Shown here piece after piece: positions 43,223-52,375 of a stretch of DNA of 64,000 bases. Where the stretch lies: contig JAIDSL010000102.1 in NCBI GenBank assembly GCA_029061255.1, positions 1 to 64,000 on the forward strand. The letters run 5' to 3'. Made by a program: the position numbers and the translations under genes. Source of the stretch: Muribaculaceae bacterium. GTDB taxonomy: Bacteria; Bacteroidota; Bacteroidia; Bacteroidales; Muribaculaceae. Each line of letters opens with the position of its first letter. Position 1 is the first letter of the stretch. Below the pieces are notes generated by a model. The model did not search any database and was not told where the DNA came from. It worked only from the letters and a program-made list of their open reading frames with translations.

Positions 43223-44653
43223 ATGAAGAAATCATTAATATATTTTTCCGCTCTGTTGGCATTCGGATTGGCTTCCTGCGATGATACGAGTGATCTCGGT
43301 GTGATGCAGACCAACCCGCAGGAGACAGTGATGGTGAAAGACGGTGTTGGTGTCAATCTGGTAGCGCCAGTCAGCGGCAGTTCGCTCAATCTTGCATCCC
43401 AGGCAGAAGTTATTCCTGTCATAAGCTATACAGTAGACCAGACGATTCCCCAGAACGCAACCATGGATTTCGTAATGGAGCTTGCAAAAGATGATTCTTA
43501 TGCCGGTGCCATAGAGATTCCCATGGAGAAGGTGGAGGGAACAGATAATACATATGGTGTAAGGGCTTCTTATTGGGATGATGCCTTCCGTCATCTTCTT
43601 GGTAAGGCTCCATTTGCAAAGGATAACTACATTCGCGTGGCAGCCTTCGTTTGCGTAGATTCACAACGCAGCCGTATAGGCGGTGCTGACAGCTGGTATG
43701 CACAGAAGTCACTTTCCGTAACTCCAGTTGACCTAAATATTCAGGTGGAGGAGGCTTACTATCTCGTAGGCTCTCTCAACGATTGGCAGATACCTACTGC
43801 AATCAAGTTTAGTCATTCAGATCTCAGCCCGTTTGATGATCCTGTATTCACTCTTGCCATTGACGTGCCCGCCGAGCTCGAGACAGCAGGTTGCTGGTGG
43901 AAGATCGTTCCTGAGTCCGCTTATCAAGCTGGTTCTTGGGATGGGCTATTCGGCACGGCTGTTGATGGTGATACCTCGCTGGAAGGTCTTCTTGTAGAGA
44001 ATGGCCAGGCAGGCTGTCTGAAGATAGCCGGTCAGTATCTATTCACAATCAATATGCTTGACGGATCATATAAGGTTAGCCAGGCTATCCCGATGCTCTA
44101 CACTCCGGGTAATGGAAATGGCTGGAATTTTGAGACAGGTATGCTTGACACTTGGAACTACGCTGACTATTTCGGTTTCACCCACATGAACGGTGGCTTC
44201 AAGGTTACAGATCGACCCGCATGGGGCGGTATGGAATGGGGTGCCGGTGACGATCCCGGTACACTCAAGCTTGGTGGCGGTGATATCAATGGTCCTGAAA
44301 ACGGCCTCTACTGGATGACAGTCAACATTGGTTCGCTCACATACGAGTTCCTTAAAGTCGAGACTATCGGTATGATTGGTGGTTTCTCTGACGACAACAA
44401 CTGGTCTTCAGATTATGCCGTACTCACTCCGACGGATGATCTTCTGGTATTGACTGCAGATGTAGAATTTACAAATGCCAATACGGAATGGAAGTTCCGT
44501 GTCAACAGTGATTGGGCAGTCAACCTCGGTGCCGGTGAAGAAGGTGTATTGAGCCTTGATGGTGCAAACCTGACCGCTCCGGGCGTAGGTACTTACACCA
44601 TCACCCTCGATCTCCGTACAGTTCCTTACTCCTACACCGCAGTAAAGAAATAA
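43223..44653 (+). CDS. SusF-like multi-domain glycan-binding lipoprotein
   Basis: A 476-residue lipoprotein (LASC, Cys19). An N-terminal SusE-type domain (NLVAPVSGSSLNLASQAEVI, DFVMELAKDDSYAGAIE) is followed by at least two carbohydrate-binding domains, about 170-300 (AYYLVGSLNDWQIPTAIKFS, AGCWWKIVPESAY) and about 300-476 (GMIGGFSDDNNWSSDYAVLT, WKFRVNSDWAVNLGAGEEG). The NDWQ and NNWSSD motifs with preceding aromatic residues are typical of SusE/SusF starch-binding modules. It likely extends the surface glycan capture complex. A terminator follows directly. Confidence 0.88.
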   Translation: MKKSLIYFSALLAFGLASCDDTSDLGVMQTNPQETVMVKDGVGVNLVAPVSGSSLNLASQAEVIPVISYTVDQTIPQNATMDFVMELAKDDSYAGAIEIPMEKVEGTDNTYGVRASYWDDAFRHLLGKAPFAKDNYIRVAAFVCVDSQRSRIGGADSWYAQKSLSVTPVDLNIQVEEAYYLVGSLNDWQIPTAIKFSHSDLSPFDDPVFTLAIDVPAELETAGCWWKIVPESAYQAGSWDGLFGTAVDGDTSLEGLLVENGQAGCLKIAGQYLFTINMLDGSYKVSQAIPMLYTPGNGNGWNFETGMLDTWNYADYFGFTHMNGGFKVTDRPAWGGMEWGAGDDPGTLKLGGGDINGPENGLYWMTVNIGSLTYEFLKVETIGMIGGFSDDNNWSSDYAVLTPTDDLLVLTADVEFTNANTEWKFRVNSDWAVNLGAGEEGVLSLDGANLTAPGVGTYTITLDLRTVPYSYTAVKK

Positions 44654-45034
44654 TCCCCATCCTCTATATCCACAAAGCCCGCCCCGGTCTCTCCGGAGCG
44701 GGCTTTTCTTATGGACTGTCAAACGCAGTTATCTCAATCTCTCCGGCACCATTCAGACGGGCTGAGAGCAAATATCCGGCAAGTGCAGTTTAGTCAGTTC
44801 GGCCGAGTACGCAGTGAAGATGAGTGTAGGTCTCCCCCGTAAAAAAAGTTGGTAAAAATTTTTATTAAGGATTTCGAGGGATTCTTATTTTGCTTTGCAT
44901 GCACATAGCAGACTACTATATATGAGTACAGGTTGCTATATCTTTACGTTAAAAGTTCTAAATTTTTACTTTGATAGCAAAAAATACACTAACTTTGTAA
45001 AATATACTACATCTAACGACTTAACCTTTCAATC
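44654..45034. other. Intergenic region between susF- and GH53-GH43 genes
   Basis: 381 bp. It contains a terminator (44674-44710), a stretch of about 230 bp with no feature I can recognise, and a possible promoter (TTTG 44970-44973, TAACTTTG 44990-44997, spacing 16 bp, shorter than consensus). The enzyme genes may therefore be transcribed separately from susCDEF. Confidence 0.55.
44674..44710 (+). terminator. Terminator after the susF-like gene
   Basis: AAAGCCCGCTC-type stem (AAAGCCCGCC...AGCGGGCTTT) followed by TTCTT. It closes the susCDEF transcript. Confidence 0.75.
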
Positions 45035-46960
45035 ATGAAAAGAATTCGACTGTTCTTGCTCAGTCTTGCCGGCATAGCAGCCCTCAACGCTGCCAATACG
45101 AAAGCACTCATCCCGGAAGCTCCAATCATAGGCGCTGACGTGTCGTGGCTGCAGATGCAGGAAAACAAGGGTATGAAATTCTCACAAATGGGAGAAGTCC
45201 ATGATCCTTTGAGAATACTTAGGGCAAATGGCTTTAATTGGGTGAGGCTGCGCCTGTTTGTGGATCCGGAGACCGAGGGTGGATATTCACCTGACGGATA
45301 TTGTGGCCTTGATTCAACGCTCGCGATGGCGGATAAAGTCAAAAAAGCCGGAATGCAGCTGTTGCTTGACTTCCACTATAGCGACAACTGGGCTGACCCT
45401 CAGAAGCAATATGTGCCTGCCCGATGGAAAGGACTGGGACGTGACTCCCTCGCGCAAGCGATACATGATTATACAAAGAACACGATGCAGGCTTTCATCG
45501 ACCGTGGTGTCTGTCCGGACATGGTTCAGACCGGCAACGAACTCAACAACGGGATGTGCTGGCCCGTTGGAGACATTAAGAATGGATATGGAGACTTTTC
45601 GAAACTTCTTGCTGCAGGAATCCAGGGTGTCAGGGATGTGGCTCCTGAAGTGCCCGTGATGTTGCATCTGGCACGCGGCGGAAACTATAAGGGATCTGTG
45701 GAATTCTTTGATTCCATAATGTCTAACGGAGTGGAATTCGATATAATCGGACAGTCATATTATCCCGAGCACCACGGCACCCTCGAAGAACTTAAGGAGA
45801 ATTTGATAGGACTGGCGGAACGCTATGGAAAACCTATTTCCGTAGTAGAGTACCGTGACCACAGAAAAGAGGTAAACGAAATTGTAGCCGAACTTCCCGA
45901 TGGTCTCGGTCTGGGCACTTTCATCTGGGAGGCTACATCGCCGATGTGGGGAAATCTGTTCGGAAAGGATGGTGCAACTACAGAGGAGATGAAGATCTAT
46001 CCAGAGCTTCGCCGTACGCTTCCAGTACGTTCGGAAAATCTGCCGATGCACGACCCTGTCATGGCATTCGACAAGGGTCGCTACTATATATTCTCAACAG
46101 GAATGGGCATAGATGCGCATTCTTCGGAAGACATGAAGACCTGGCGGCGCGAACCTTCACTTCTCATTCCTTTTCCGGAGTGGCCAAAGGAATACGTTCC
46201 ATCCTATAGAGGGCATACATGGGCTCCCGATATAGTGAAGCATGATGGGAAATGGTATCTTTATTACTCCTGTTCAACCTTTGGAAAGAATATATCTGCT
46301 ATTGGCGTTGCTGTAAACAAGACCCTTGATCCAAACGATCCGGAATATAAATGGGAGGATCTCGGACTGGTGATAAAGTCAAGTCCCGGTGAAAACAACT
46401 GGAACGCCATTGATCCCGCTGTCTCGTTTGACAGTAATGGAAAGCCATGGATGACGTTCGGATCGTTCTGGGACGGCATACAGCTCGTTCCTCTCGCCGA
46501 TGACATGAAGACGCCTCTTTCCGAACCAGTGACCGTAGCACGTCGCGGTGTGCCCGATGACTCGGATCCTGAACTCGGCAATGAAGATGGCGTGGAGGCA
46601 GGACCAAACGCTATAGAAGCCCCCTTCATAGTGCATAAGGATGGATGGTATTATCTTATCGCAAGCCATGACTACTGCTGCCGTGGGCTTAAGAGCAACT
46701 ATAATACCGTAGTAGGCCGATCTCGCGACATACAAGGTCCCTACGTGGATTCCAAAGGCATCGATATGCGTGACGGAGGTGGGGAAATACTTGCTGCCAG
46801 AGACGACGACTATGCCGGAGTTGGGCATTGCGGCTTATATGAGTTCGATGGCAAATGGTGGTTTGTGGCCCATGGCTATGACAGAAAACGAAACGGTGCC
46901 TCCCGCCTTTACCTGAAGCCCGTAGTCTGGACAGACGGCTTCCCCTCAGTATTTAAATAA
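45035..46960 (+). CDS. GH53 endo-beta-1,4-galactanase fused to GH43 arabinanase
   Basis: A 641-residue secreted protein with two full catalytic domains. Residues about 25-330 are GH53: IIGADVSWLQMQENKG, LRLFVDPETEGGYSPDG, FHYSDNWADPQ, acid/base Glu169 in QTGNELNNG and nucleophile Glu272 in VVEYRDH. Residues about 335-641 are a GH43 five-blade propeller: Asp340 in MHDPVMAF, Asp460 in NAIDPAVSF, Glu528 in NAIEAPFI, plus the CCRG turn seen in endo-1,5-arabinanases. Together they should cut beta-1,4-galactan and alpha-1,5-arabinan side chains of rhamnogalacturonan I. The signal peptide is LLSLAGIAALNAA. The reading frame is continuous and the two domains join without a long linker. Confidence 0.9.
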   Translation: MKRIRLFLLSLAGIAALNAANTKALIPEAPIIGADVSWLQMQENKGMKFSQMGEVHDPLRILRANGFNWVRLRLFVDPETEGGYSPDGYCGLDSTLAMADKVKKAGMQLLLDFHYSDNWADPQKQYVPARWKGLGRDSLAQAIHDYTKNTMQAFIDRGVCPDMVQTGNELNNGMCWPVGDIKNGYGDFSKLLAAGIQGVRDVAPEVPVMLHLARGGNYKGSVEFFDSIMSNGVEFDIIGQSYYPEHHGTLEELKENLIGLAERYGKPISVVEYRDHRKEVNEIVAELPDGLGLGTFIWEATSPMWGNLFGKDGATTEEMKIYPELRRTLPVRSENLPMHDPVMAFDKGRYYIFSTGMGIDAHSSEDMKTWRREPSLLIPFPEWPKEYVPSYRGHTWAPDIVKHDGKWYLYYSCSTFGKNISAIGVAVNKTLDPNDPEYKWEDLGLVIKSSPGENNWNAIDPAVSFDSNGKPWMTFGSFWDGIQLVPLADDMKTPLSEPVTVARRGVPDDSDPELGNEDGVEAGPNAIEAPFIVHKDGWYYLIASHDYCCRGLKSNYNTVVGRSRDIQGPYVDSKGIDMRDGGGEILAARDDDYAGVGHCGLYEFDGKWWFVAHGYDRKRNGASRLYLKPVVWTDGFPSVFK

Positions 46961-46977
46961 ACAATTTGTCAGCTTAT

Positions 46978-47985
46978 ATGAAATTTAAATCAGTATTATT
47001 ATTTTCCTTTTTTCTCTCAAGCCTTACAGGAATAGCAGGATCTACGAAATCCGGATTCGCCAAAGGTGCCGACGTAGGTTGGCTATCACAGTTAGAGGCT
47101 GAAGGACATAAGTTCTATACTCCGGATGAAGAGCATAAGGAGATGGAATGCATGCAGCTTCTTCGCGACTATTGCGGAGTCAACTCCATACGCCTTCGCG
47201 TCTGGGTAAATCCTAAGAATGGATGGAATTCCATCCCTGACGTGATGGCGAAAGCCAAACGCGCTGCTGATCTTGGGCTTCGCACAATGATAGATTTCCA
47301 TTTCTCCGACCATTGGGCTGACCCAGGACAGCAGGAGATGCCGGAAGCTTGGAAAGGACTGTCGTTTGAGGAGCAGAAGAAAGCCTTAGCTGATCATGTG
47401 ACAGAAACGCTTACAGCCCTTAAGAATATAGGGGTGACTCCCGAATGGGTACAGATAGGAAACGAGACAACTCCGGGAATGATGCTGCCGGTAGGATCTC
47501 TCGATAATCCGGAGCAACTGACCGCCCTTAACAATGCCGGCTACGATGCCGTGAAGGCTGTATTGCCTGACGCAAAGGTCATCGTGCATCTCGACAATGG
47601 TTATGATCGCGAACGATTTGACCGTATGTTTGGGATGTTTGAGAAGCAAGGTGGCAAGTATGATATGATCGGTATGTCGATCTATCCCTATTGGGCTGCC
47701 CAGAACGGATATAGCGGAGGCTGGGAAGGAGTGACGGCAGATGCTATCGCCAACATCGACTATCTGAAGCAGCGATACGGACGACCGGTGATGATCTGCG
47801 AGATCGGTATGCCATACGATCAAGGGGAGCTATGTGCGGAATTCGTGAAGAAGCTCATGCAGGCTGACTCGGAAGGTATCTTCTATTGGGAACCGGAAGC
47901 CCCCGAAGGATACAATGGAGGATACAATTTAGGCTGCTTTGAAAAAGGCACTCCAACAAAAGCATTGACTCCATTCAAAGATTAA
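46978..47985 (+). CDS. GH53 endo-beta-1,4-galactanase
   Basis: About 335 residues from ATG 46978 (an in-frame TTG lies 12 bp upstream but lacks support). Signal peptide: LLFSFFLSSLTGIAGS. GH53 motifs: GADVGWLSQLEAEGHKFY, RVWVNPKNGWNS, MIDFHFSDHWADPGQQEMP, Glu163 in QIGNETTPGM (acid/base) and Glu275 in MICEIGMPY (nucleophile), ending YNGGYNLGCFEKGTP. It is a single-domain galactanase that probably works with the upstream GH53-GH43 enzyme on the same polymer. It follows 17 bp after that gene, so the two are in one operon. Confidence 0.93.
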   Translation: MKFKSVLLFSFFLSSLTGIAGSTKSGFAKGADVGWLSQLEAEGHKFYTPDEEHKEMECMQLLRDYCGVNSIRLRVWVNPKNGWNSIPDVMAKAKRAADLGLRTMIDFHFSDHWADPGQQEMPEAWKGLSFEEQKKALADHVTETLTALKNIGVTPEWVQIGNETTPGMMLPVGSLDNPEQLTALNNAGYDAVKAVLPDAKVIVHLDNGYDRERFDRMFGMFEKQGGKYDMIGMSIYPYWAAQNGYSGGWEGVTADAIANIDYLKQRYGRPVMICEIGMPYDQGELCAEFVKKLMQADSEGIFYWEPEAPEGYNGGYNLGCFEKGTPTKALTPFKD

Positions 47986-48012
47986 ATTTTTGATATGATA
48001 AATTAAATCGAT

Positions 48013-50778
48013 ATGATGAAAACTTACTTGATGTCGCTGCTGATGATGGCAGTGACTGTGCTGGGCCTCAGTGCCCAGGTCACTTCCGATCCTACTCCTC
48101 TGCAGGAGGATTCGAAGGATGTGAAGATTCTTTTCCATGCCGACCAAGGCAACAAAGGGCTCATGGGGCTACCTGCGACAGCTAAGGTCTATGCACACAC
48201 CGGCGCATGTCTCAGTAATGGCAATAACTGGGTGAATGCCCCTGCGTGGGGAAACAATGCCGACAAATATCAGCTTACATATGTCAGCGAAAACCTTTGG
48301 CAACTTTATATCGGTGATATCCGTGAATATTACGGCATCACGGACCCCTCTGTCAATGTGACACGCTTGGCATTCGTGTTCCGTACCGGCGACAATTCGA
48401 AAGAAGGTAAGGGTGATGGCAATTCCGATATCTTTATCGATGTGCTTGATTCCGGTCTGCAGGTGGCGATACAATCCGGATTGAGCGGCTCAATAGTGAC
48501 TCCTTCTACAGCTTCGGTGACCTTTAAAGTAGGCACTACAAAGACAGCCGATATCACGCTGTCGGTAAACGATAAGGAAATCGGCTCAGTGAAAGGTTCT
48601 ACACTCTTGACCGTTGACTACACATTCCCCGGAGCCGGGAGCTATGAGGTGAAGGCTACCGCCACAGCGGATGGTGAGACTGTGACTGATGTGAAAAACT
48701 ATACTTATATCGAGGAGTCAAAGGCGGAGAATTATCCCGGTGGAACTCCTAAGATGGGACCTGTCAAGAATGCTGATGGAAGTGTCACATTCTGCTTGGG
48801 AGCCCCCGGAAAGAGCAGTGTGATGCTTATCGGCGCATGGAACGACTATACTGCCGACAACAAATATATGATGAAATATCAGGATGTCGCCGGCATGCGT
48901 TATTTCTGGGTCACAGTAGACGACCTTGACAATACAAAACAATACGGATACTATTTCCTTGTAGATGGTTCTCAGCGTGTAAGTGATCCATACGCCCGTC
49001 TGGTGCTCGACCCCTGGAACGACAAGTATCTGACCACTGACGTATATCCTGATCTTCCCGCTTATCCTTTCGACAAGATCGAAGGTGTGCCGCTGGCAGT
49101 GTATCAGGGCAACATCAATGATTATGATTGGCAAGTGAAGAATTTCAAGGGAGTTGCCCCTTCCGACCTTATCATTTATGAGTTGCTTTTCCGCGACTTT
49201 ACCGGAACTGAGGGTAAGGCAGACGGAAATGGCACCGTGCGTAAGGCAATCGAGAAGATCCCTTATTTGAAGACTCTCGGGGTGAATGCCATTGAGCTTC
49301 TTCCGATAATGGAGTTTAACGGCAATATATCCTGGGGTTATAATCCCAACTTCTATTTCGCACCTGACAAGGCATACGGTACTCCCGACGACTATAAGGA
49401 GTTTATCGACATATGCCACCAGAACGGCATGGCAGTGATACTTGATATGGTGTTTAACCAGAGCGACGGACTTCATCCTTGGTACCAGATGTATACCCCG
49501 TTAGAAAATCCTTTCTACAATGTCAATGCGCCGCATGCCTATAGCGTCCTTAACGACTGGAACCAGGGTTTCCCGATGGTGCAGGAGCAATGGAAGGATG
49601 TGCTCGAGTATTGGATGAGAGAATATAAGTTTGACGGATTCCGTTTTGACCTTGTAAAAGGCTTAGGCAACAATGACTCCTATGCCAATTCAGGCGATGC
49701 CGCTACTAATGCCTTCAATCAGTCGCGCATTGACCGTATGCGTGAACTTCAGAAAGTGGTAGAGGCAGTGAATCCCAACGGATATTTCATCAACGAGAAT
49801 CTTGCTACGGCACAAGAAGAAAATGCTATGGCAGAGACCGGTCAGCTAAACTGGGCAAATCTCAATGAGGCAGGTTGCCAGTTTGCAATGGGATATCAAA
49901 GCGACAGCAACCTAAGTAGGTTTTATGCGCCAAAAGACGGCAACCGTCTGTGGGGTTCTACCGTATCTTATCTTGAGAGCCATGATGAGCAGCGGCTCGC
50001 ATATAAGCAGAATCAATGGGGCGAAACCGGAGTGAAGGGAAATATCACCAACTCAATGCATCGTTTGGGATCGGCAGCTGCTCAGATGATCCTTGCACCG
50101 GGAGCGCATATGATATGGCAATTCTCGGAGCTTGGAAACTATGACAATACGAAGAACAATGATGGAGGTAATAACACCGATCCCAAGACAGTGCGTTGGA
50201 ATCTTCTGGATAATGTAGATAGAAAAGGCTTGTATGACAACTATTCCGAACTGATTGCAATCCGCAATGGAAATACTGATCTATTTGCCGAGACTGCATC
50301 TTTTGAGAATAATTGTTACCAAATAAATTGGGCTAACGGACGCACACTGATTTCAATCGCAGGGGAGAAAGAACTCATTACTGTGGTCAACCCAAATATC
50401 GACAAGGAGATTACCGTCACTATAAACTTCAGCAAGAAAGACGATTCTGCATATCAGATATTGTCAAAGTCATACAACTCCAATCCTTCATTCAGTGCCT
50501 CAGGCAGCACCGTCACTGTGCCCGCCAACTGCTATGTCTCTATCGGCAGCATGGAAGTGGCAGCTGTAGAAAATGTATGGAGTGAAGCAGGTGCTTCTGC
50601 ATTGAGAGTGCATCGTGAGGGTAATAGCATTGTGGTGGATAATGCAGCAGCTCCGGTTGTGATTTTCACTGTAGATGGCCGTAAGGTTGCCTCTCTCCAG
50701 AATGCCGGCAGTGTAGAGGTTGGCTCAGGAGTCTATGTGGTGACAAGCGGCAATGAAACCTTCAAGATTGTAATGTAA
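48013..50778 (+). CDS. Secreted GH13 alpha-amylase-family enzyme with accessory binding domains
   Basis: A 921-residue protein. Signal peptide (MMAVTVLGLSAQ), an N-terminal beta domain (about 30-160), a linker domain and a CBM48-like module (about 255-345, LGAPGKSSVMLIGAWNDYTA). The GH13 barrel spans about 385-790 with nucleophile Asp546 (GFRFDLVKG), acid/base Glu595 (FINENLA) and Asp658 (SHDEQ). The last about 65 residues (IVVDNAAAPVVIFTVDGRKV, GVYVVTSGNETFKIV) form a Por-type C-terminal tail. It should act on alpha-1,4-glucans. It lies 28 bp after the GH53 gene, so an amylase is part of a locus whose other enzymes attack pectin side chains. Confidence 0.9.
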   Translation: MMKTYLMSLLMMAVTVLGLSAQVTSDPTPLQEDSKDVKILFHADQGNKGLMGLPATAKVYAHTGACLSNGNNWVNAPAWGNNADKYQLTYVSENLWQLYIGDIREYYGITDPSVNVTRLAFVFRTGDNSKEGKGDGNSDIFIDVLDSGLQVAIQSGLSGSIVTPSTASVTFKVGTTKTADITLSVNDKEIGSVKGSTLLTVDYTFPGAGSYEVKATATADGETVTDVKNYTYIEESKAENYPGGTPKMGPVKNADGSVTFCLGAPGKSSVMLIGAWNDYTADNKYMMKYQDVAGMRYFWVTVDDLDNTKQYGYYFLVDGSQRVSDPYARLVLDPWNDKYLTTDVYPDLPAYPFDKIEGVPLAVYQGNINDYDWQVKNFKGVAPSDLIIYELLFRDFTGTEGKADGNGTVRKAIEKIPYLKTLGVNAIELLPIMEFNGNISWGYNPNFYFAPDKAYGTPDDYKEFIDICHQNGMAVILDMVFNQSDGLHPWYQMYTPLENPFYNVNAPHAYSVLNDWNQGFPMVQEQWKDVLEYWMREYKFDGFRFDLVKGLGNNDSYANSGDAATNAFNQSRIDRMRELQKVVEAVNPNGYFINENLATAQEENAMAETGQLNWANLNEAGCQFAMGYQSDSNLSRFYAPKDGNRLWGSTVSYLESHDEQRLAYKQNQWGETGVKGNITNSMHRLGSAAAQMILAPGAHMIWQFSELGNYDNTKNNDGGNNTDPKTVRWNLLDNVDRKGLYDNYSELIAIRNGNTDLFAETASFENNCYQINWANGRTLISIAGEKELITVVNPNIDKEITVTINFSKKDDSAYQILSKSYNSNPSFSASGSTVTVPANCYVSIGSMEVAAVENVWSEAGASALRVHREGNSIVVDNAAAPVVIFTVDGRKVASLQNAGSVEVGSGVYVVTSGNETFKIVM

Positions 50779-50798
50779 ACCACTTCTATCCATATTAT

Positions 50799-50831
50799 AA
50801 ATAAAGCCTGCTGATTCAGCAGGCTTTATTT
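50799..50831. terminator. Strong terminator at the end of PUL 2
   Basis: AAATAAAGCCTGCTG pairs with CAGCAGGCTTTATTT around a short loop. It is symmetric, so it can also stop the convergent miaB transcript. Confidence 0.88.
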
Positions 50832-50840
50832 ATATAATAC

Positions 50841-50896
50841 ACGCACTACGCACTACGCACTACGCACTACGCGAAACGCACTACGCATCACGCACC
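50841..50896. repeat. Eight-unit heptamer tandem repeat (ACGCACT)
   Basis: Consecutive 7-bp units: ACGCACT x4, ACGCGAA, ACGCACT, ACGCATC, ACGCACC. The last units run into the end of miaB and provide its stop codon (TAG at 50883-50881) and its final residues VRDA. Confidence 0.9.
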
Positions 50897-52287
50897 ACTT
50901 CGCCGCGGAGAGTAGCGGAAGAGGCGTCGGTGACGCGCACTCTGAGGAAGTCGCCGGGCTTGCTGTTGCCCCGTGGGAATACTACTACCTTATTCTGCGA
51001 TGTGCGACCGAATAACTCGTCGGCACTGCGCTTTGAGACTCCTTCGACGAGCACTTCAAACTCCTTGCCTACATCACGGCGGTTTGATTCAAGGCTTAAT
51101 TCGTTCTGGAGGGCAATCATGCGGTTAAGACGCTCCACTTTCACGTCTTCCGGTACATTGTCTGGTAGATGCTTCGATGCGAAAGTGCCGGGACGTTCAG
51201 AATATTTGAACATGAATGCGCTGTCGAATCCGGCTTCACGCATGAGTGAGAGGGTCTGCTGGAAGTCTTCTTCAGACTCATTGTGGAAGCCTGTGAACAT
51301 ATCGGTGGAGATACCTGCCTCTGGAAGGATGCGGCGTATGGCTGCAATGCGGTCGAGATACCATTCGCGGGTGTATTTGCGGTTCATGTCCTTAAGCACG
51401 CTGTTGCTTCCGCTCTGCACCGGGAGATGGATGTGGCGTGCTATATTGGGATGAGCCGCCATCACTTCAAGCGTCTCGTCACTCATGTCTTTGGGATGTG
51501 AAGTGGTGAAGCGGATGCGCATATCGGGGGCTGCTTCCGCCACCATGCTAAGCAGTGCTGGAAAGTCTACCTTGGTAGGGACGCACGGCTCGTGCGTCCG
51601 TGTGTCGTCAGCTGCAGCCTCGAACGAGTATGAGTTGACGTTCTGTCCGAGCAGCGTCACCTCCTTGAAGCCACGCTCGCGTAGATCAGCAAGCTCGCGC
51701 AGGATGCTCTCCGGCTCGCGTGAGCGTTCCCTCCCTCGGGTATAAGGCACAATGCAGTATGAGCAGAAATTGTTGCAGCCGCGCATGATGGATATGAACC
51801 CGCTTACTCCGGCACTTCCTATGCGGCGTGGAAGCACGTCGCGGTAGGTCTCGGTAAGGCTCAGGTCGATGTCGATTGCCTTTTCCCCGGCTTCGGCAGC
51901 CGCGAATAGCTCCGGCAGTTGGAGATAGCTGTCGGGGCCTGCCACGACATCCACTCCGTAATCCTCTATAAGGGTTTTCTTAAGGCGTTCTGCCATGCAG
52001 CCGATGACAGCGATTATGATCTTCCTCCCGGTCTTGCGGCGGTAGGCTTTCCAGTGGCTTATGCGCTGATAGATCTTTTGCTCTGCATTCTCCCGGATGG
52101 AGCAAGTGTTGAATATGATGGCGGAGGCATCCGAATCCTCTTCCGTGAGCTCATATCCTGCCATGCCCAAAACCGACGCCACGACCTCGGAATCTGCCAC
52201 GTTCATCTGGCATCCATAGGTCTCTATGCGCACTTTTCGTGATAAAGTGCAATTTTTATCGTCTACAAGTCGAAAAACAGGGTTCAT
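50881..52287 (-). CDS. miaB: tRNA-2-methylthio-N6-(dimethylallyl)adenosine synthase MiaB
   Basis: A 468-residue methylthiotransferase. The N-terminal UPF0004 domain has the three cluster cysteines (ETYGCQMN, FNTCSIRE, VIGCMAER). The radical SAM domain carries the CxxxCxxC motif in RGCNNFCSYCIVPYTRGRE, and a C-terminal TRAM domain is present (LVEGVSKRSADELFGRTSQN). It adds a methylthio group to N6-modified A37 of tRNAs reading U-starting codons. At residues about 229-239 a 26-bp palindromic repeat is translated in frame as RTHEPCVPT, in a loop where homologues are shorter. The C-terminal residues and stop come from a heptamer repeat. Confidence 0.93.
   Translation of the reverse strand: MNPVFRLVDDKNCTLSRKVRIETYGCQMNVADSEVVASVLGMAGYELTEEDSDASAIIFNTCSIRENAEQKIYQRISHWKAYRRKTGRKIIIAVIGCMAERLKKTLIEDYGVDVVAGPDSYLQLPELFAAAEAGEKAIDIDLSLTETYRDVLPRRIGSAGVSGFISIMRGCNNFCSYCIVPYTRGRERSREPESILRELADLRERGFKEVTLLGQNVNSYSFEAAADDTRTHEPCVPTKVDFPALLSMVAEAAPDMRIRFTTSHPKDMSDETLEVMAAHPNIARHIHLPVQSGSNSVLKDMNRKYTREWYLDRIAAIRRILPEAGISTDMFTGFHNESEEDFQQTLSLMREAGFDSAFMFKYSERPGTFASKHLPDNVPEDVKVERLNRMIALQNELSLESNRRDVGKEFEVLVEGVSKRSADELFGRTSQNKVVVFPRGNSKPGDFLRVRVTDASSATLRGEVVRDA
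51575..51600. repeat. Palindromic element inside miaB
   Basis: A complete 26-bp copy, identical to 29860-29885. It is read in frame on the minus strand as RTHEPCVPT, the opposite orientation from the GH92 copies. Confidence 0.95.
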
Positions 52288-52291
52288 ACTA

Positions 52292-52322
52292 TTTGATATT
52301 TGAAAGATATTTCCTAAATTTG
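52292..52322 (+). promoter_or_regulatory. Promoter of the CoA-transferase gene
   Basis: TTTG (52292-52295), 19 bp, TAAATTTG (52315-52322). The leader to the ATG at 52376 is about 50 nt. Confidence 0.7.
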
Positions 52323-52375
52323 TACCAAAATATTAAATCGTCTACAAAATTACACAATAAATCTATTTGTTACAA

